Shown here: in pieces, positions 16,438 through 26,173 of the stretch
Layout of the letters: every line of letters begins with the position of its first letter
Numbering within the stretch: position 1 is the stretch's first letter
From: Bacillota bacterium
GTDB taxonomy: Bacteria; Bacillota; Clostridia; Christensenellales; Aristaeellaceae
DNA length: 46,638 nt
NCBI GenBank assembly: GCA_023415715.1
Contig: JAEZJP010000267.1
Coordinates: forward strand, 1-46,638
Reading direction: 5' to 3'
Position numbers and translations under genes: made by a program
Notes under the pieces: generated by a model
The model's input: only the letters and a program-made list of their open reading frames with translations
Told to the model about the DNA's origin: nothing
The model's database searches: none

Positions 16438-17736
16438 ATGGTCATTCCGGAGAAAAAACGGAAGGAAAAAATCCTATTGGGCAACACGGTATCCTTATAC
16501 ATTATGACTTTCTCTACACAGCTATTGAATTTGATCACGATACCATTTTTATCCAGAACGCTGGGTCCTGCTATTTTCGGCAAGATTGGCCTGGCCACAG
16601 CCTATATGACATATGTTCAATTTATATTGGATTTTGGATTTATGTTGTCAGCTACACAGGAAATTTCGAAACGCCGTGATGATAAACTGTATATTTCCAG
16701 GGTATTTACTTCAGTTATGATCATCAAGGCTTTCCTTTCCGCAATGCTGCTGATTTTATTTATGCTTATAACACGCATTGGCTTGGTTTCCAAGGAAGAT
16801 CTCTATTTTTACCTTTTATATCTTGCCGCATATATAGCCAATGCCTTTTTGCCTGATTACTTTTATCGTGGCATTGAGAGCATGAAAGTAATCACATACA
16901 GAACCATATGTATCAAGTCATTGTTTGCTATCATTGTCATTCTTCTTGTGAAACGGGAAAGCGATGTTTTTATGGTTCCTTTCTCCTTGCTGATTGGCAA
17001 TGCCATAGCTGCCATAGTTTCCTACTATGATATTTGCATGAAAAAAGATATCAAAATGCTACGCGTATCATCTACTGAAATCTTGCGCCTTTTTCGCCAA
17101 AGCCTGCCCTTTTTTATATCCCGGATCAGCATAACCTTTTATCAGGGGCTGAACTTTGTATTGTTAGGATATATGAACGGAACGGCGTCTGTTGTTGGGT
17201 ATTATACTTCAGTTGACAAGCTGGTATCGCTGGCAAAGGCGGGAGCTTCGCCTATTGCTGATAGCCTGCTCCCTTATATGGTGAAAAATGAGGACTTCAA
17301 AATTGTCAAAAAGATTCTGCTTGTATCCATGCCAATTATTACTATTGGCGTACTTATCCTAGGCATTTTTTCGAGTGAGCTGTGTGTTTTTCTATTTGGC
17401 CGTGATTACAGGGATGCCGGTAAAATACTTATCTGTGCACTTCCAGTCCTTTGGGCTGTTCTGCCAAGCTACATCATGTCATTCCCCATACTTTCCCCTA
17501 TGGGCCTTACAAAACAGGCCAATATTTCAAATGTGGTGGGTATGTGTGTCCAGTTGATCCTATTGGCTTTGACATACTTGTTGATTGGTTTGAATGTATA
17601 TAGCTTATGCATCATTACAAGCATAACGGAAATGGTGGTTCTTTTGTTTAGAGTAAGCATAGCTGTCAAATACAGAAACAGAATACATCCAGCTGAATTA
17701 GCAAAATCAACCGCAAAAATCATTGTTACACACTAA
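16438..17736 (+). CDS. Polysaccharide flippase (Wzx/RfbX family, MOP superfamily)
   Basis: 432 aa with about twelve to fourteen hydrophobic segments. The family start GNTVSLYIMTFSTQLLNLIT and TIPFLSRTLGPAIFGKIGLA is clear; DYFYRGIESMK and later GASPIADSLLPYM also fit. It moves undecaprenyl-linked repeat units across the membrane for the Wzy polymerase. AAAGGTGAT precedes the ATG by 5 nt. Confidence 0.9.
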   Translation: MVIPEKKRKEKILLGNTVSLYIMTFSTQLLNLITIPFLSRTLGPAIFGKIGLATAYMTYVQFILDFGFMLSATQEISKRRDDKLYISRVFTSVMIIKAFLSAMLLILFMLITRIGLVSKEDLYFYLLYLAAYIANAFLPDYFYRGIESMKVITYRTICIKSLFAIIVILLVKRESDVFMVPFSLLIGNAIAAIVSYYDICMKKDIKMLRVSSTEILRLFRQSLPFFISRISITFYQGLNFVLLGYMNGTASVVGYYTSVDKLVSLAKAGASPIADSLLPYMVKNEDFKIVKKILLVSMPIITIGVLILGIFSSELCVFLFGRDYRDAGKILICALPVLWAVLPSYIMSFPILSPMGLTKQANISNVVGMCVQLILLALTYLLIGLNVYSLCIITSITEMVVLLFRVSIAVKYRNRIHPAELAKSTAKIIVTH

Positions 17737-17910
17737 TTGGCGCCTCATACGCACGCCGCTGGTGTTTGACGGGCGTAACAAATATGGCTGGATGAAATGA
17801 GGGAGACAGGGGCCAAGTATTATTCCATCGGCAGGCAGGCGGTAAGAGAACCGGCGGTTAGTGATTATCTTCAGATCGCTTCCAGCCTGTGGTCCCTTTG
17901 GAGATTGCTG

Positions 17911-18378
17911 ATGAAGGCTTTTCGAATGTCCGGGATCCTTTTATGGGGCTTGGCGGCGCTTTGGTTTGCGCTCATGACTTTCCTCTCCTCACAGCCTGGA
18001 GAAGATACGCTTCGTACAAGCCTGCAACTGGTGAGGTTTCTGCTTAGTGTTTTGCATCTGCCGGAAAGCAGGCTTGGGGTGCTGCACACGGGCCTGCGCA
18101 TAGCCGCACATTTCGCGGTTTTTTTTGTACTCGGCGGGCTTTTGTACACAGCCATGCTCATGACATTGCAAAAACTGGACGGGACGCTTTATTGGACCAT
18201 CGGTCTGTGCAGTATCATTGGAATCCTGGATGAGGTCAAGAAAGTTTTCATCAGCGGCAGGCATCTATGCCTGGAAGAGACCGCTCTTAACGTGATCGGA
18301 GCCCTATGCGGGATCATCGCCGTGATGGCGGCGATGGAACTGGTCTTGGCCGGCTCGAAGGTGGAAGTCCCAAGATGA
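17911..18378 (+). CDS. VanZ-family membrane protein
   Basis: 155 aa from the ATG at 17911 (GGAGAT 5 nt upstream). An in-frame ATG at 17797 adds 38 residues but has no ribosome site. Features: membrane segment ILLWGLAALWFALMTFL, then SSQPGEDT, RIAAHFAVFFVLGGLLY, and DEVKKVFISGR followed by NVIGALCG, matching the VanZ pattern (AH...FG, DE..Q.F..GR). VanZ proteins are small multi-pass proteins often found next to cell-envelope polymer genes; their biochemical function is unclear. Confidence 0.78.
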   Translation: MKAFRMSGILLWGLAALWFALMTFLSSQPGEDTLRTSLQLVRFLLSVLHLPESRLGVLHTGLRIAAHFAVFFVLGGLLYTAMLMTLQKLDGTLYWTIGLCSIIGILDEVKKVFISGRHLCLEETALNVIGALCGIIAVMAAMELVLAGSKVEVPR

Positions 18379-18414
18379 CTGATGAGGTGCTGCCATCAAG
18401 CTTATATTCCTTTG

Positions 18415-18445
18415 AGGGATGCCGATCAAAACCGACATCCCTTTT
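18415..18445 (+). terminator. Weak terminator/attenuator hairpin before the LCP gene
   Basis: AGGGATG (18415-18421) pairs with CATCCCT (18436-18442) with a 14-nt loop, followed by TTTTCC. The short stem and T-run suggest partial termination only. Confidence 0.4.
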
Positions 18446-18473
18446 CCATGTCAAAAAAAGGAGGGGAAAACAC

Positions 18474-19796
18474 ATGCGCATCTTTGCGAAGATCATGACC
18501 ATGGCATTGGCCGCAGCACTTTTGATTGTCTCCTGCGTCATAGCGGAAGCGGAGGGTTATCATAATCTCCTCATCCATCCGCATTTCATTTTGGATAATA
18601 TTGTTCTACCCCATAATACCATCAACATCATGCTGCTTGGCATCGACTTTGGCCACAAGGGCTACTGGGGAAGCGGCGGGAAAAAGATTCTGGAAGACTG
18701 CCACACGGATGCAGTGATGGTGATTGCCGTCAATCTGGATGATAAAAGAGCAAATTTTATATCACTGCCCAGAGATACGCTGACCTATGTACCCGGTGTG
18801 AAGGGGATCTATAAGCTGAACGCGGCCATCAACTGCGGCAGCAGCGTGGAGGATGGCCTTCAAAAGGCTTGTGATGCGGCGTCGTGGGTGCTGGGCGGCA
18901 TCAAAATCGATTACTATTTGGCAGTTGATATGAACGCGATGGCTGCGCTTGGCGATACCATCGACGGCGTGGATTTTGAACTGGAGATGTCCTACACGGG
19001 GCATAGCGGAAGAAAATACTATAAAGGCCTGCGGCACCTGGATGGCGTCGGCATCACAGACTACATGCGCTCCAGGACGAACGCTACCGTGAATGCAAAC
19101 GATATTGGCCGTACCGGGCGCCAGCGCGAACTGATGTTGGCGATTTTTCAAAAGCTCAAAAGCGATCCGGATCTATTTCTGAAAGCTGCCAAGGCTGCTA
19201 AAGAGATGAAAGACGGGCTCTTCACCAACATTGTGGATGCCAATGCCACGGATATTCTGCCTATACTGCCCATTGCTATGGGTTTGAATGAGCAGAATGC
19301 AGGCTCTTATGTGATTACAGGAAAATACAGAACCGCATTGAATGGATGGAATTTCACCTTCACCGATCAAAATAACCGTCAGGCGGTGATCAAAGAGGTA
19401 TATGGCGTGGATGTTCCGCAGTTGAAATATGTCGACTTTCAGTATACAAAATGGCTTGTGGACTCGGGCTTCAAGTCAGTGCACGCTTTGGCGGTGGCGG
19501 ATCAATTAAGAGAATATATAGCTGGTTATGATATAAGTGACATGACAGCGGAGCAACAGGAGTCAATTCAAGCATTTGAAGTAGCATACCAGGATGCTGC
19601 CCAGGCTTTTGAAACCGCAGCCGATTCTATGTCTAAAGAGGACACAAAAACCATGGAAGAAACAAGGTCAAAACTTCGTGCAATCGGCGATACGGCAGCC
19701 AAGGTATGTAATTACAAAGAAAAATTGCATTGGGTAACCGGTAACTACTTTTATGCAGATCCATATATCAATGAAGTCAAGCTTAATTGGAGATAA
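18474..19796 (+). CDS. LytR-CpsA-Psr (LCP) family wall-polymer ligase
   Basis: 440 aa from the ATG at 18474, which follows AAGGAGGGG; the longer open frame overlapping VanZ is rejected. A signal/anchor segment is at about residues 8-27 (MALAAALLIVSCVIA). LCP motifs in order: INIMLLGID, DCHTDAVMVIAVN, ISLPRDTLTYV with the key Arg/Asp, KLNAAINCG, and YMRSRTN followed by DIGRTGRQRELM. It transfers lipid-linked polysaccharide to peptidoglycan outside the membrane. The last 90 residues form a charged helical extension beyond the usual domain. It is the attachment step for the polymer made by this locus. Confidence 0.9.
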   Translation: MRIFAKIMTMALAAALLIVSCVIAEAEGYHNLLIHPHFILDNIVLPHNTINIMLLGIDFGHKGYWGSGGKKILEDCHTDAVMVIAVNLDDKRANFISLPRDTLTYVPGVKGIYKLNAAINCGSSVEDGLQKACDAASWVLGGIKIDYYLAVDMNAMAALGDTIDGVDFELEMSYTGHSGRKYYKGLRHLDGVGITDYMRSRTNATVNANDIGRTGRQRELMLAIFQKLKSDPDLFLKAAKAAKEMKDGLFTNIVDANATDILPILPIAMGLNEQNAGSYVITGKYRTALNGWNFTFTDQNNRQAVIKEVYGVDVPQLKYVDFQYTKWLVDSGFKSVHALAVADQLREYIAGYDISDMTAEQQESIQAFEVAYQDAAQAFETAADSMSKEDTKTMEETRSKLRAIGDTAAKVCNYKEKLHWVTGNYFYADPYINEVKLNWR

Positions 19797-19885
19797 ATGA
19801 AGCAACGAGGACTCCTTTATTATCAAGGCGTTCATCAACCCATTGCTGCACTCGGAATGATATTGATGCATCACCTGCAAATTGT

Positions 19886-19911
19886 AGCGAGATAGATTCT
19901 CGCTTTTTTTA
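19886..19911 (+). terminator. Intrinsic terminator after the LCP gene
   Basis: AGCGAGA (19886-19892), TAGAT loop, TCTCGCT (19898-19904), then TTTTTT. It separates the LCP gene from capF-capG. In the 123 nt between it and capF I see no convincing promoter. Confidence 0.8.
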
Positions 19912-20034
19912 TTGATAAAACAATAGTTAGTGAATATGAGCTCAGTTAAGCCGCCTGGCATCTGTTCAGCTCACCAAAAAGCTCTTTTCGCAATAGTATG
20001 TCAAGGACGGACTGACAGCATGGGGAGAAGAGCT

Positions 20035-21144
20035 ATGAAGGCACTGATAACTGGCGCAAAAGGCTTTATAGGCAAAAATCTCATCGTAACATTAGAGCAA
20101 ATGGAAGGCGTTGAGATCCTTCCATATGATGTGGATACCGATCCCGCACAGCTGGATGTATATACATCCAAGTGTGATTTCGTTTTTCATTTGGCCGGCA
20201 TAAACCGAACCCAGAAATCTGATGAATTCATGGAAGGCAATTTTGGTTTTACAACCAGACTTATTGATTCTCTAAAGCGAAATGAAAGTAAAGCGCCTAT
20301 TCTTGTTACCTCCTCAATTCAGGCGGAGCTTATGAACCCATATGGGCTTAGCAAAAAAGCCGGCGAGGATCTTGTTATTGCTTATGGCCAGGAAAATGGC
20401 GTCACCGTTTACGTTTACCGTCTGCCCAATGTATTTGGCAAGTGGTGCCGCCCCAATTACAATAGCGTGGTGGCCACCTTCTGCCACAATATAGCGCATG
20501 ATCTGCCCATTATGGTGAATGACCCCGCAGTACAAATGCAACTGGTGTATATTGATGATGTGGTAGCCGAAATACTTCATGCTATGAAAGGGGAGGCAAA
20601 CCGAAGGAATCGGTATTGTTACGTAGAACCTGTACACCGGACTACTTTGGGGCATATTGCTGAGCTGATCAAATCGTTCAAGGACAGCCGTGAAGAACGA
20701 TCTATCCCCGATATGAGCGATGCATTCATCAAAGCACTGTTCGCAACCTACCTTTCTTATCTGCCGGAGGATCAGTTCAGCTATCCGCTGAAAATGAACC
20801 TGGACAACCGTGGATCTTTTACAGAGATATTTCGTACTCCTGAATGTGGGCAATTTTCAGTGAATATTTCCAAGCCGGGAATTACGAAGGGAAACCACTG
20901 GCATCACAGCAAGAATGAGAAATTTGTTATTGTTGCCGGCAGAGGGGTAATAAGGTTCCGGAAAGTGGGCGAGGAAGAAGTAATGGAGTATTTTCTGGAT
21001 GGTGACAAGATAGAAGTGGTGGATATACCCCCAGGGTATACGCATAATATTGAAAACCTTGGCGATACCGATCTTGTAACCATCATGTGGGCGAGCGAAT
21101 GCTTTGATCTGACAAGATCTGACACATATCATCTGGAGGTATAA
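20035..21144 (+). CDS. capF: CapF-type bifunctional UDP-sugar epimerase/reductase
   Basis: 369 aa, the usual CapF length. The N-terminal SDR domain has TGAKGFIGKNL (nucleotide binding), HLAGINRTQ and a catalytic YGLSKK. The C-terminal cupin domain starts near residue 262 (LDNRGSFTE) with the zinc-site motif GNHWHHSKNEKF. CapF converts the 4-keto-6-deoxy UDP-HexNAc made by CapE to UDP-2-acetamido-2,6-dideoxy-L-talose in the UDP-L-FucNAc pathway. The start at 20035 has GGAG 7-8 nt upstream; the longer frame is rejected. It is followed one base later by capG. CapE is not in this window. Confidence 0.9.
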   Translation: MKALITGAKGFIGKNLIVTLEQMEGVEILPYDVDTDPAQLDVYTSKCDFVFHLAGINRTQKSDEFMEGNFGFTTRLIDSLKRNESKAPILVTSSIQAELMNPYGLSKKAGEDLVIAYGQENGVTVYVYRLPNVFGKWCRPNYNSVVATFCHNIAHDLPIMVNDPAVQMQLVYIDDVVAEILHAMKGEANRRNRYCYVEPVHRTTLGHIAELIKSFKDSREERSIPDMSDAFIKALFATYLSYLPEDQFSYPLKMNLDNRGSFTEIFRTPECGQFSVNISKPGITKGNHWHHSKNEKFVIVAGRGVIRFRKVGEEEVMEYFLDGDKIEVVDIPPGYTHNIENLGDTDLVTIMWASECFDLTRSDTYHLEV

Positions 21145-21145
21145 C

Positions 21146-22267
21146 GTGGCACAAAAACTGAAACTGATGACTATTATCGGGACGAGGCCGGAGATTATCC
21201 GCCTGTCTTCTGTGATGAAGTGCGCGGACAAGTATTTAGATCATATAGTTGTCCATACAGGGCAAAATTGGGACTATTCCTTGAACCAGGTATTCTTTGA
21301 TGATTTGGAGCTGCGCGCGCCTAACTATTATTTGGATGCTGCCGGTTCCCACCTTGGCGAAACCATAGGAAACATTATCGCTAAGTCATATGATGTAATG
21401 TTTAAGGAACGGCCGGATGCGGTTTTAATCCTGGGGGATACAAATTCCGCTTTGTCAGCGATATCTGCCAAGCGTCAGAAGATCCCTATTTTTCACATGG
21501 AAGCCGGCAACCGCTGCTGGGACTGGAACGTAAGCGAGATGATCAACCGGAAGATTGTTGACCATATCGCCGATATCAACTTGCCCTACACCGAACACAG
21601 CCGTCGCTATCTTATATCCGAAGGGATCGATGGGAAGACAATTTTTGTTACCGGTTCACCCATGCGTGAGGTTCTCGAAACATACTGGGAGAAAATAGAG
21701 AATAGCAATGTTTTGGAGCGCATGGGCTTAACTGAAGGCAAATACTTTGTGGTGTCGGCCCATCGGGAAGAAAACATTGATAACGAAGAAAACTTTATGG
21801 CCTTGATGAATGCCATCAACCATATAGCTGAAATATATCAAATACCAGTGGTGTATTCTACGCATCCAAGGTCTAGAAAGCTTATTGAAGCAAGAGGATT
21901 CAAGTTCCATCCGCTGGTGCAAAATATGATTCCATTCAGCTTCACTGATTACAATAAGCTTCAGATGTGCAGCTATTGCGTTTTATCCGATAGCGGAACA
22001 TTATCAGAAGAAAGCGCGATGCTTCATTTCCCAGGGGTGCTGATACGTACATCCACAGAACGTCCGGAGGTGCTGGATAAAGGGACTGTGGTCATCGGCG
22101 GCATCCAGACAAAAGATGTGGAACAAGCGGTAGGACTGGCCGTTTCCATGAAGGATGAACCGGTTGTAGAGGCGGAGGATTATACAGATTCAAATGTATC
22201 GGTAAAGGTAATCAAATTGATTCAAAGCTATACGCATATTGTAAACAAGGCGGTATGGCTGAAATAA
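21146..22267 (+). CDS. capG: UDP-HexNAc 2-epimerase (CapG/WecB family)
   Basis: 373 aa, GTG start with GGAGG 6 nt upstream. Family motifs: IIGTRPEIIRLSSV, HTGQNWDYSLNQVFF, VLILGDTNSALSA, HMEAGNRCWDWNVSEMINRK, SAHREENIDNEENF, STHPRSR and LSDSGTLSEESAM with RTSTERPE. In the FucNAc pathway CapG epimerises C2 of the CapF product to give UDP-L-FucNAc; plain UDP-GlcNAc/ManNAc epimerase activity is the alternative. Adjacency to capF favours the FucNAc role. Last gene of the plus-strand polysaccharide locus, convergent with the RiPP cluster 40 nt away. Confidence 0.9.
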   Translation: MAQKLKLMTIIGTRPEIIRLSSVMKCADKYLDHIVVHTGQNWDYSLNQVFFDDLELRAPNYYLDAAGSHLGETIGNIIAKSYDVMFKERPDAVLILGDTNSALSAISAKRQKIPIFHMEAGNRCWDWNVSEMINRKIVDHIADINLPYTEHSRRYLISEGIDGKTIFVTGSPMREVLETYWEKIENSNVLERMGLTEGKYFVVSAHREENIDNEENFMALMNAINHIAEIYQIPVVYSTHPRSRKLIEARGFKFHPLVQNMIPFSFTDYNKLQMCSYCVLSDSGTLSEESAMLHFPGVLIRTSTERPEVLDKGTVVIGGIQTKDVEQAVGLAVSMKDEPVVEAEDYTDSNVSVKVIKLIQSYTHIVNKAVWLK

Positions 22268-22307
22268 ATGGATATGGAATCATGAAAGACGAAGGTGTTC
22301 TTTTCAA

Positions 22308-23573
22308 CTACATTATTTGCATAACCTTGAACAGTTGCACTCTGTCTTTTTTGTCTTCTAATATTCGATTCTTGTTATTAACAATTCCAGTACCAAGCTT
22401 GCCGTTCAACAGCTTTAAAAACCCAGTTAGAAGATGCTGAGTCCATGCTATAGGAACAAACCATATTATTTTGACTGCATAGGGATACTTTTTTTTCAGA
22501 CTAGACAATGGGGGAAATATAGAAAGAAAATAGTAGATTATGTTACGTTTGGCCATATAGAACCAATAGGAAACAGATGTCCCTTTTTCTGTAAACTTGA
22601 TGCGGTTATACTTATACCATGCGCTTTTCCTTTTGTCTGATTCATTAGTGCCCAACCAGCCACCGGTCTCAAGATCTTCCAAAAGCGCAGATATTGCAGT
22701 ATCATCCACTTTGACAAAACCAAAAAGATTATTAGAGAGAAAGCCACAATACGATACCAGCACACTCAACACTGTATTCATCAATTTCTGGTATCTTAAG
22801 GATTCAAGCATTTCCCAAAATCGCTTAAAATTGATTTGATTCTTATACGTATTCAGATACAACGCAATATCCATCATCTGTCTAAGGCTTGTGCCACAGA
22901 AAATGAAATGCTTAATCATATGCAGTACAATAAATATTAGGTTGTCAGTTTTACCTAAGGTATAGAAAGAACCATCTTCAGATTCGTGTCTTTCATAAGC
23001 TTCACAGATAAACTGTTGGTCATTCGTTTTCTCAAACCACACATCCTCGACAATTTTAGCATAAAGAATAGCATGTAGCTCAATATGCCCCATTTGCGGG
23101 TGCTCGCATACAGCATGATGACTGAGATGTGACCGGGGATTTACTTTGAATCCATGCTCCCTTAGCAATTTATAGGATTGTTTCTCATCTTTTATGTTGA
23201 CATAAATATCTGTGTCGGCGGAAATGCGGCAATCAGGTTCAGCATACATATCAGCCACCGCATAGCCTTTTAGCAGAACAGCTTGGATACCGGCCTTCTC
23301 AAAGTCCTGAAGCAGTTTAAAAATCTGCCGTCTCTTTACATAATTGGACAATGCCTGTTTGCGTGTAATATTTACAAGTGCTGTTACTTTTTCGCTTGGG
23401 AAACCAATATCCGAAGTTTTGCTCAGGGCAGTGCCTACCAAAGGTAATACCGATTGCTCCTGTGCCAGTTGAATCAAACGGTCAAAGTCCACTGACTGGC
23501 GGGGTGGCTGAGGAGTCAATCCTTTGGATCCGCAAGCGAACAGATGCATCAGGTATTCAAATTCGTATGTCAT
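22308..23573 (-). CDS. Nucleotidyltransferase-fold protein of the RiPP cluster (NTP_transf_5 type)
   Basis: 421 aa. The core motif AVLLKGYAVADMYAEPDCRI, then SADTDIYV, fits the 'uncharacterised nucleotidyltransferase' family, with the two acidic residues of the metal site (DTD). An H-x-E-L-H segment (HIELHAILY) follows. Such proteins recur in PqqD-containing peptide clusters with ABC exporters; their reaction there is not established to my knowledge. GGAGG lies 4 nt upstream of the ATG and the gene starts 17 nt after the exporter. Last cistron of the cluster. Confidence 0.78.
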   Translation of the reverse strand: MTYEFEYLMHLFACGSKGLTPQPPRQSVDFDRLIQLAQEQSVLPLVGTALSKTSDIGFPSEKVTALVNITRKQALSNYVKRRQIFKLLQDFEKAGIQAVLLKGYAVADMYAEPDCRISADTDIYVNIKDEKQSYKLLREHGFKVNPRSHLSHHAVCEHPQMGHIELHAILYAKIVEDVWFEKTNDQQFICEAYERHESEDGSFYTLGKTDNLIFIVLHMIKHFIFCGTSLRQMMDIALYLNTYKNQINFKRFWEMLESLRYQKLMNTVLSVLVSYCGFLSNNLFGFVKVDDTAISALLEDLETGGWLGTNESDKRKSAWYKYNRIKFTEKGTSVSYWFYMAKRNIIYYFLSIFPPLSSLKKKYPYAVKIIWFVPIAWTQHLLTGFLKLLNGKLGTGIVNNKNRILEDKKDRVQLFKVMQIM

Positions 23574-23590
23574 AAAACCTCCAATTTTAC

Positions 23591-25345
23591 TTACGAAGCC
23601 GGAGCCGCCCGGAAATACGAGCGACCTTTTCTTAACTTGAATCTAAGATTGCTGCTTTGAAGGTTTGGAGTAATAAGATACGCTTTCTTGTTGTACAGTT
23701 TGTACACTTGGCTGCATAGCTTCAACGCTGCACTGCGGTGTGTGATGACAAGGCATGTTCGGCCACACAAAGCGCTTTGAATATTCTTAAGAACCTGCGC
23801 TTCCGTTTTTTTATCCAGCGCGGAGGTGGCTTCATCAAGGATCAAAATGGGTGCGTCCCGCAATAGCGCCCGGGCGATGGCTAGGCGCTGCTGCTGACCC
23901 TCTGAGAGACCGATGCCGTGCTCGCCGATACGCGATTCCGTCTTATTGGGCAAGGCTGAAACAAAGTCCCATGCACAGGCTAGTTTAAGCACAGCCTGCA
24001 TTTCTTCCAAAGTGGCGGCAGGCTTTGCCATGCGCAGGTTATCCATGATGGTTCCGGAAATGGCAGTATTTCCTTGCTGTACATACGTAAAAGCGCTTCG
24101 GGTACTTGCACTTACCGGATAGCTATCCCCACCGGATCGGGTTAATAACATATGGCCTGATTGCGGCTCTACAAGGCCCAGAAGAAGGCGCGCAACGGTA
24201 GATTTTCCGGCACCGGTAGGTCCTATCAGCGCCGTCATGACCCCAGGGGCTATATCCATATTCAGCTTATCCAACACTTTTTCCCCATTCTGATAGGAAA
24301 AGCTTATATCTTGAAATTTTACTCCTATTGCTCCGGTAAAAGCAGAATCATATTGACTTAATTCTTCCTCCGACATATCCAGAACCTCGATAAGCCTTCC
24401 GATACTGGCCGAGGTTGCAATCATTTGAGGTATCTGTGCGGCCAATCGCCTAAGAGGCCCTTGGATTTGGGCTACAAGTTGAAGATAGGCTGTTATGCTG
24501 CCATAGCTGATGGCTTTTTGGGAAAGCCTTGTGATCCCCCACATAAGCGACAAAATATAGGTGGTGCTCCAGCTTATAGACTGGACGATGCCGGAAAGCG
24601 CACCCAGCTTTGTCCGGCGCATGGTCCAAAAAAGCAAGCTGCTTTGCAGACCCCTTAACTTTCCACAGATTTCAAGCTGTTGCTCAAAAGCGCGGATGGT
24701 GATGACATTTTGGATGGATTCCTGGGAAAGGGATAGGTTTTCACCCTTGAGACCTTGAATTTTGATGGTGGCTTCCCGCATGGGTCTGGCAAAAAGCTTT
24801 GCCAGGAGAACAAAGATTGGTGTGATCGTTAGGGCCAGCAGTGCAAGCATAGGCTCCAGCCGCAGCAGCAGCCATGATGCGGCAAGAAGCTGTGTGAAGG
24901 TGGCAATAATATCCGGTATGGTGGAAAGCAGAAAATTGTTTATGACTTCCACATCACTGATCATTAGGTTACAGTAATCCCCGCTATGACGTGCGCTGAA
25001 AGCCTGCCATTTGGCCGTCATGAATTTGTGAAAAAGCAGGCCCTGCAGGTTGTTAGCCTGACTTGTTTTAGTCCTTGCATTCAAAATGCTGAGAACAGCG
25101 TTCAAAGCGATTTCGGCCGCAAGCACCAGGATAAAAAGAATGGCCGTCTCCGTTAGCCGGCCTTGCTGGGTGCCCACCGCCATATCGATGAGCGACTTGA
25201 TCAAAAGAGCTGACCATACACCCAGCAAGCCTATGGCGGTGGAAAGACCGGTCAGCAGGAAAATGCTGCCTTTAAATCCGCGGCATACTCTATACAGCCA
25301 CTTTAATTGGACCTTGATATCCTTCCATGACAATTTCCGGATCAA
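23591..25345 (-). CDS. ABC exporter (fused membrane and ATPase domains) of the RiPP cluster
   Basis: 584 aa. Six membrane segments in residues about 20-310, then the ATPase: Walker A GPTGAGKST near 373, signature LSEGQQQR near 478, Walker B ILILDEATSALD, and the switch His in VITHRSA. There is no N-terminal C39 peptidase domain, so leader removal must be done elsewhere, probably by the neighbouring S26-type peptidase. The TTG start at 25345 has AGGTGA 5 nt upstream; the ATG four bases earlier is in another frame. It is coupled to the peptidase gene by a 5-nt gap. Confidence 0.9.
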   Translation of the reverse strand: MIRKLSWKDIKVQLKWLYRVCRGFKGSIFLLTGLSTAIGLLGVWSALLIKSLIDMAVGTQQGRLTETAILFILVLAAEIALNAVLSILNARTKTSQANNLQGLLFHKFMTAKWQAFSARHSGDYCNLMISDVEVINNFLLSTIPDIIATFTQLLAASWLLLRLEPMLALLALTITPIFVLLAKLFARPMREATIKIQGLKGENLSLSQESIQNVITIRAFEQQLEICGKLRGLQSSLLFWTMRRTKLGALSGIVQSISWSTTYILSLMWGITRLSQKAISYGSITAYLQLVAQIQGPLRRLAAQIPQMIATSASIGRLIEVLDMSEEELSQYDSAFTGAIGVKFQDISFSYQNGEKVLDKLNMDIAPGVMTALIGPTGAGKSTVARLLLGLVEPQSGHMLLTRSGGDSYPVSASTRSAFTYVQQGNTAISGTIMDNLRMAKPAATLEEMQAVLKLACAWDFVSALPNKTESRIGEHGIGLSEGQQQRLAIARALLRDAPILILDEATSALDKKTEAQVLKNIQSALCGRTCLVITHRSAALKLCSQVYKLYNKKAYLITPNLQSSNLRFKLRKGRSYFRAAPAS

Positions 25346-25350
25346 TCATA

Positions 25351-25818
25351 TCACCTGTTTCCGTTCGCCTTGCGGCGTAGCCGGTGCTTAAAGGCATTCA
25401 TATATCCAGCACCTGTGGAAAGCCCATGCCTTATCAAGCGCAGCGCAGGCAGCAGGCATACATAGGCTTTGTACCATGTAGAGGTACAGGAAATACGGCG
25501 GCCATTTCGTATAAATGCCTGGAGGCGACTCACCACCTGGTGTTGTGTGATATGGTGCTCCAAGGCATATTGGTTGTCACCGCACATGATATAGTCGCCG
25601 TTTGTTTCCATACTTACAATTCGGTGCAGAACAAACTGGCCGCTCTCCCTGCGGTACAGCACCACGTCATTGATTCGGGGTGGTCCTTCCAGAGGTTCCA
25701 GTATGATGGAATCCCTTTGGTGGTGCAAAAGCGGCATCATGCTGAAGCCGGTGGCCGTCAAGGTGACCGGCCCTCCGGCGCGCAACTTCTCCTCCAGAAC
25801 TGGATAGAGATCTGCCAT
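25351..25818 (-). CDS. S24/S26-type serine peptidase of the RiPP cluster
   Basis: 155 aa from the ATG at 25818, ten bases after the pqqD-like stop. The catalytic serine lies in TATGFSMMPLL; INDVVLYRR and VLHRIV follow, giving a Ser-His arrangement as in SipW/Sec11 signal peptidases rather than Ser-Lys. A C-terminal GDNQYALEH motif also fits. No clear membrane anchor before the active site, but a hydrophobic stretch (AYVCLLPALRLI) lies near the end. Likely removes the leader of the modified precursors; alternatively it processes something at the membrane. Confidence 0.8.
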   Translation of the reverse strand: MADLYPVLEEKLRAGGPVTLTATGFSMMPLLHHQRDSIILEPLEGPPRINDVVLYRRESGQFVLHRIVSMETNGDYIMCGDNQYALEHHITQHQVVSRLQAFIRNGRRISCTSTWYKAYVCLLPALRLIRHGLSTGAGYMNAFKHRLRRKANGNR

Positions 25819-25828
25819 AGCCACGACC

Positions 25829-26092
25829 TTATACAAGCAGATTTGCCTCCTCAAGCTGTTCAAGGAACTGGCCGATATCCTCCATGGCGGATTCAGCATC
25901 GATGTCATATTCTTCCAGCAGTTGTTCCAGCAGGGCTTCCCTGCTGATTTCTGATGATAGTTTCGCAAAAAGGAACGCTGCGGTATCGTTGAGTGTAATG
26001 ACGCCATTGAAATCCACTCCGGTATCCCCTACGGGCACCACCACTTGCATGTCGGCGATCCTTCGCATCATAAACCCATCTTTGATCTTCAT
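25829..26092 (-). CDS. PqqD-family precursor-recognition protein (RRE)
   Basis: 87 aa. PqqD-like winged-helix features: MMRRIADMQVVVPVG, FNGVITLNDTAAFLFAKL, and EALLEQLLEEYDIDAE followed by DIGQFLEQLEEANLL. Stand-alone PqqD proteins bind the leader peptide and present it to radical SAM enzymes. AAAGGAG lies 7 nt upstream of the ATG. It sits directly downstream of precursor B and upstream of the peptidase. Confidence 0.92.
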   Translation of the reverse strand: MKIKDGFMMRRIADMQVVVPVGDTGVDFNGVITLNDTAAFLFAKLSSEISREALLEQLLEEYDIDAESAMEDIGQFLEQLEEANLLV

Positions 26093-26173
26093 GTGTTTTC
26101 TCCTTTCAGGGGGGATACCGGCGCAATGAACGCCGCGATACGGTCATAGTGCCGGTACTTGCTTGCAAAATGT

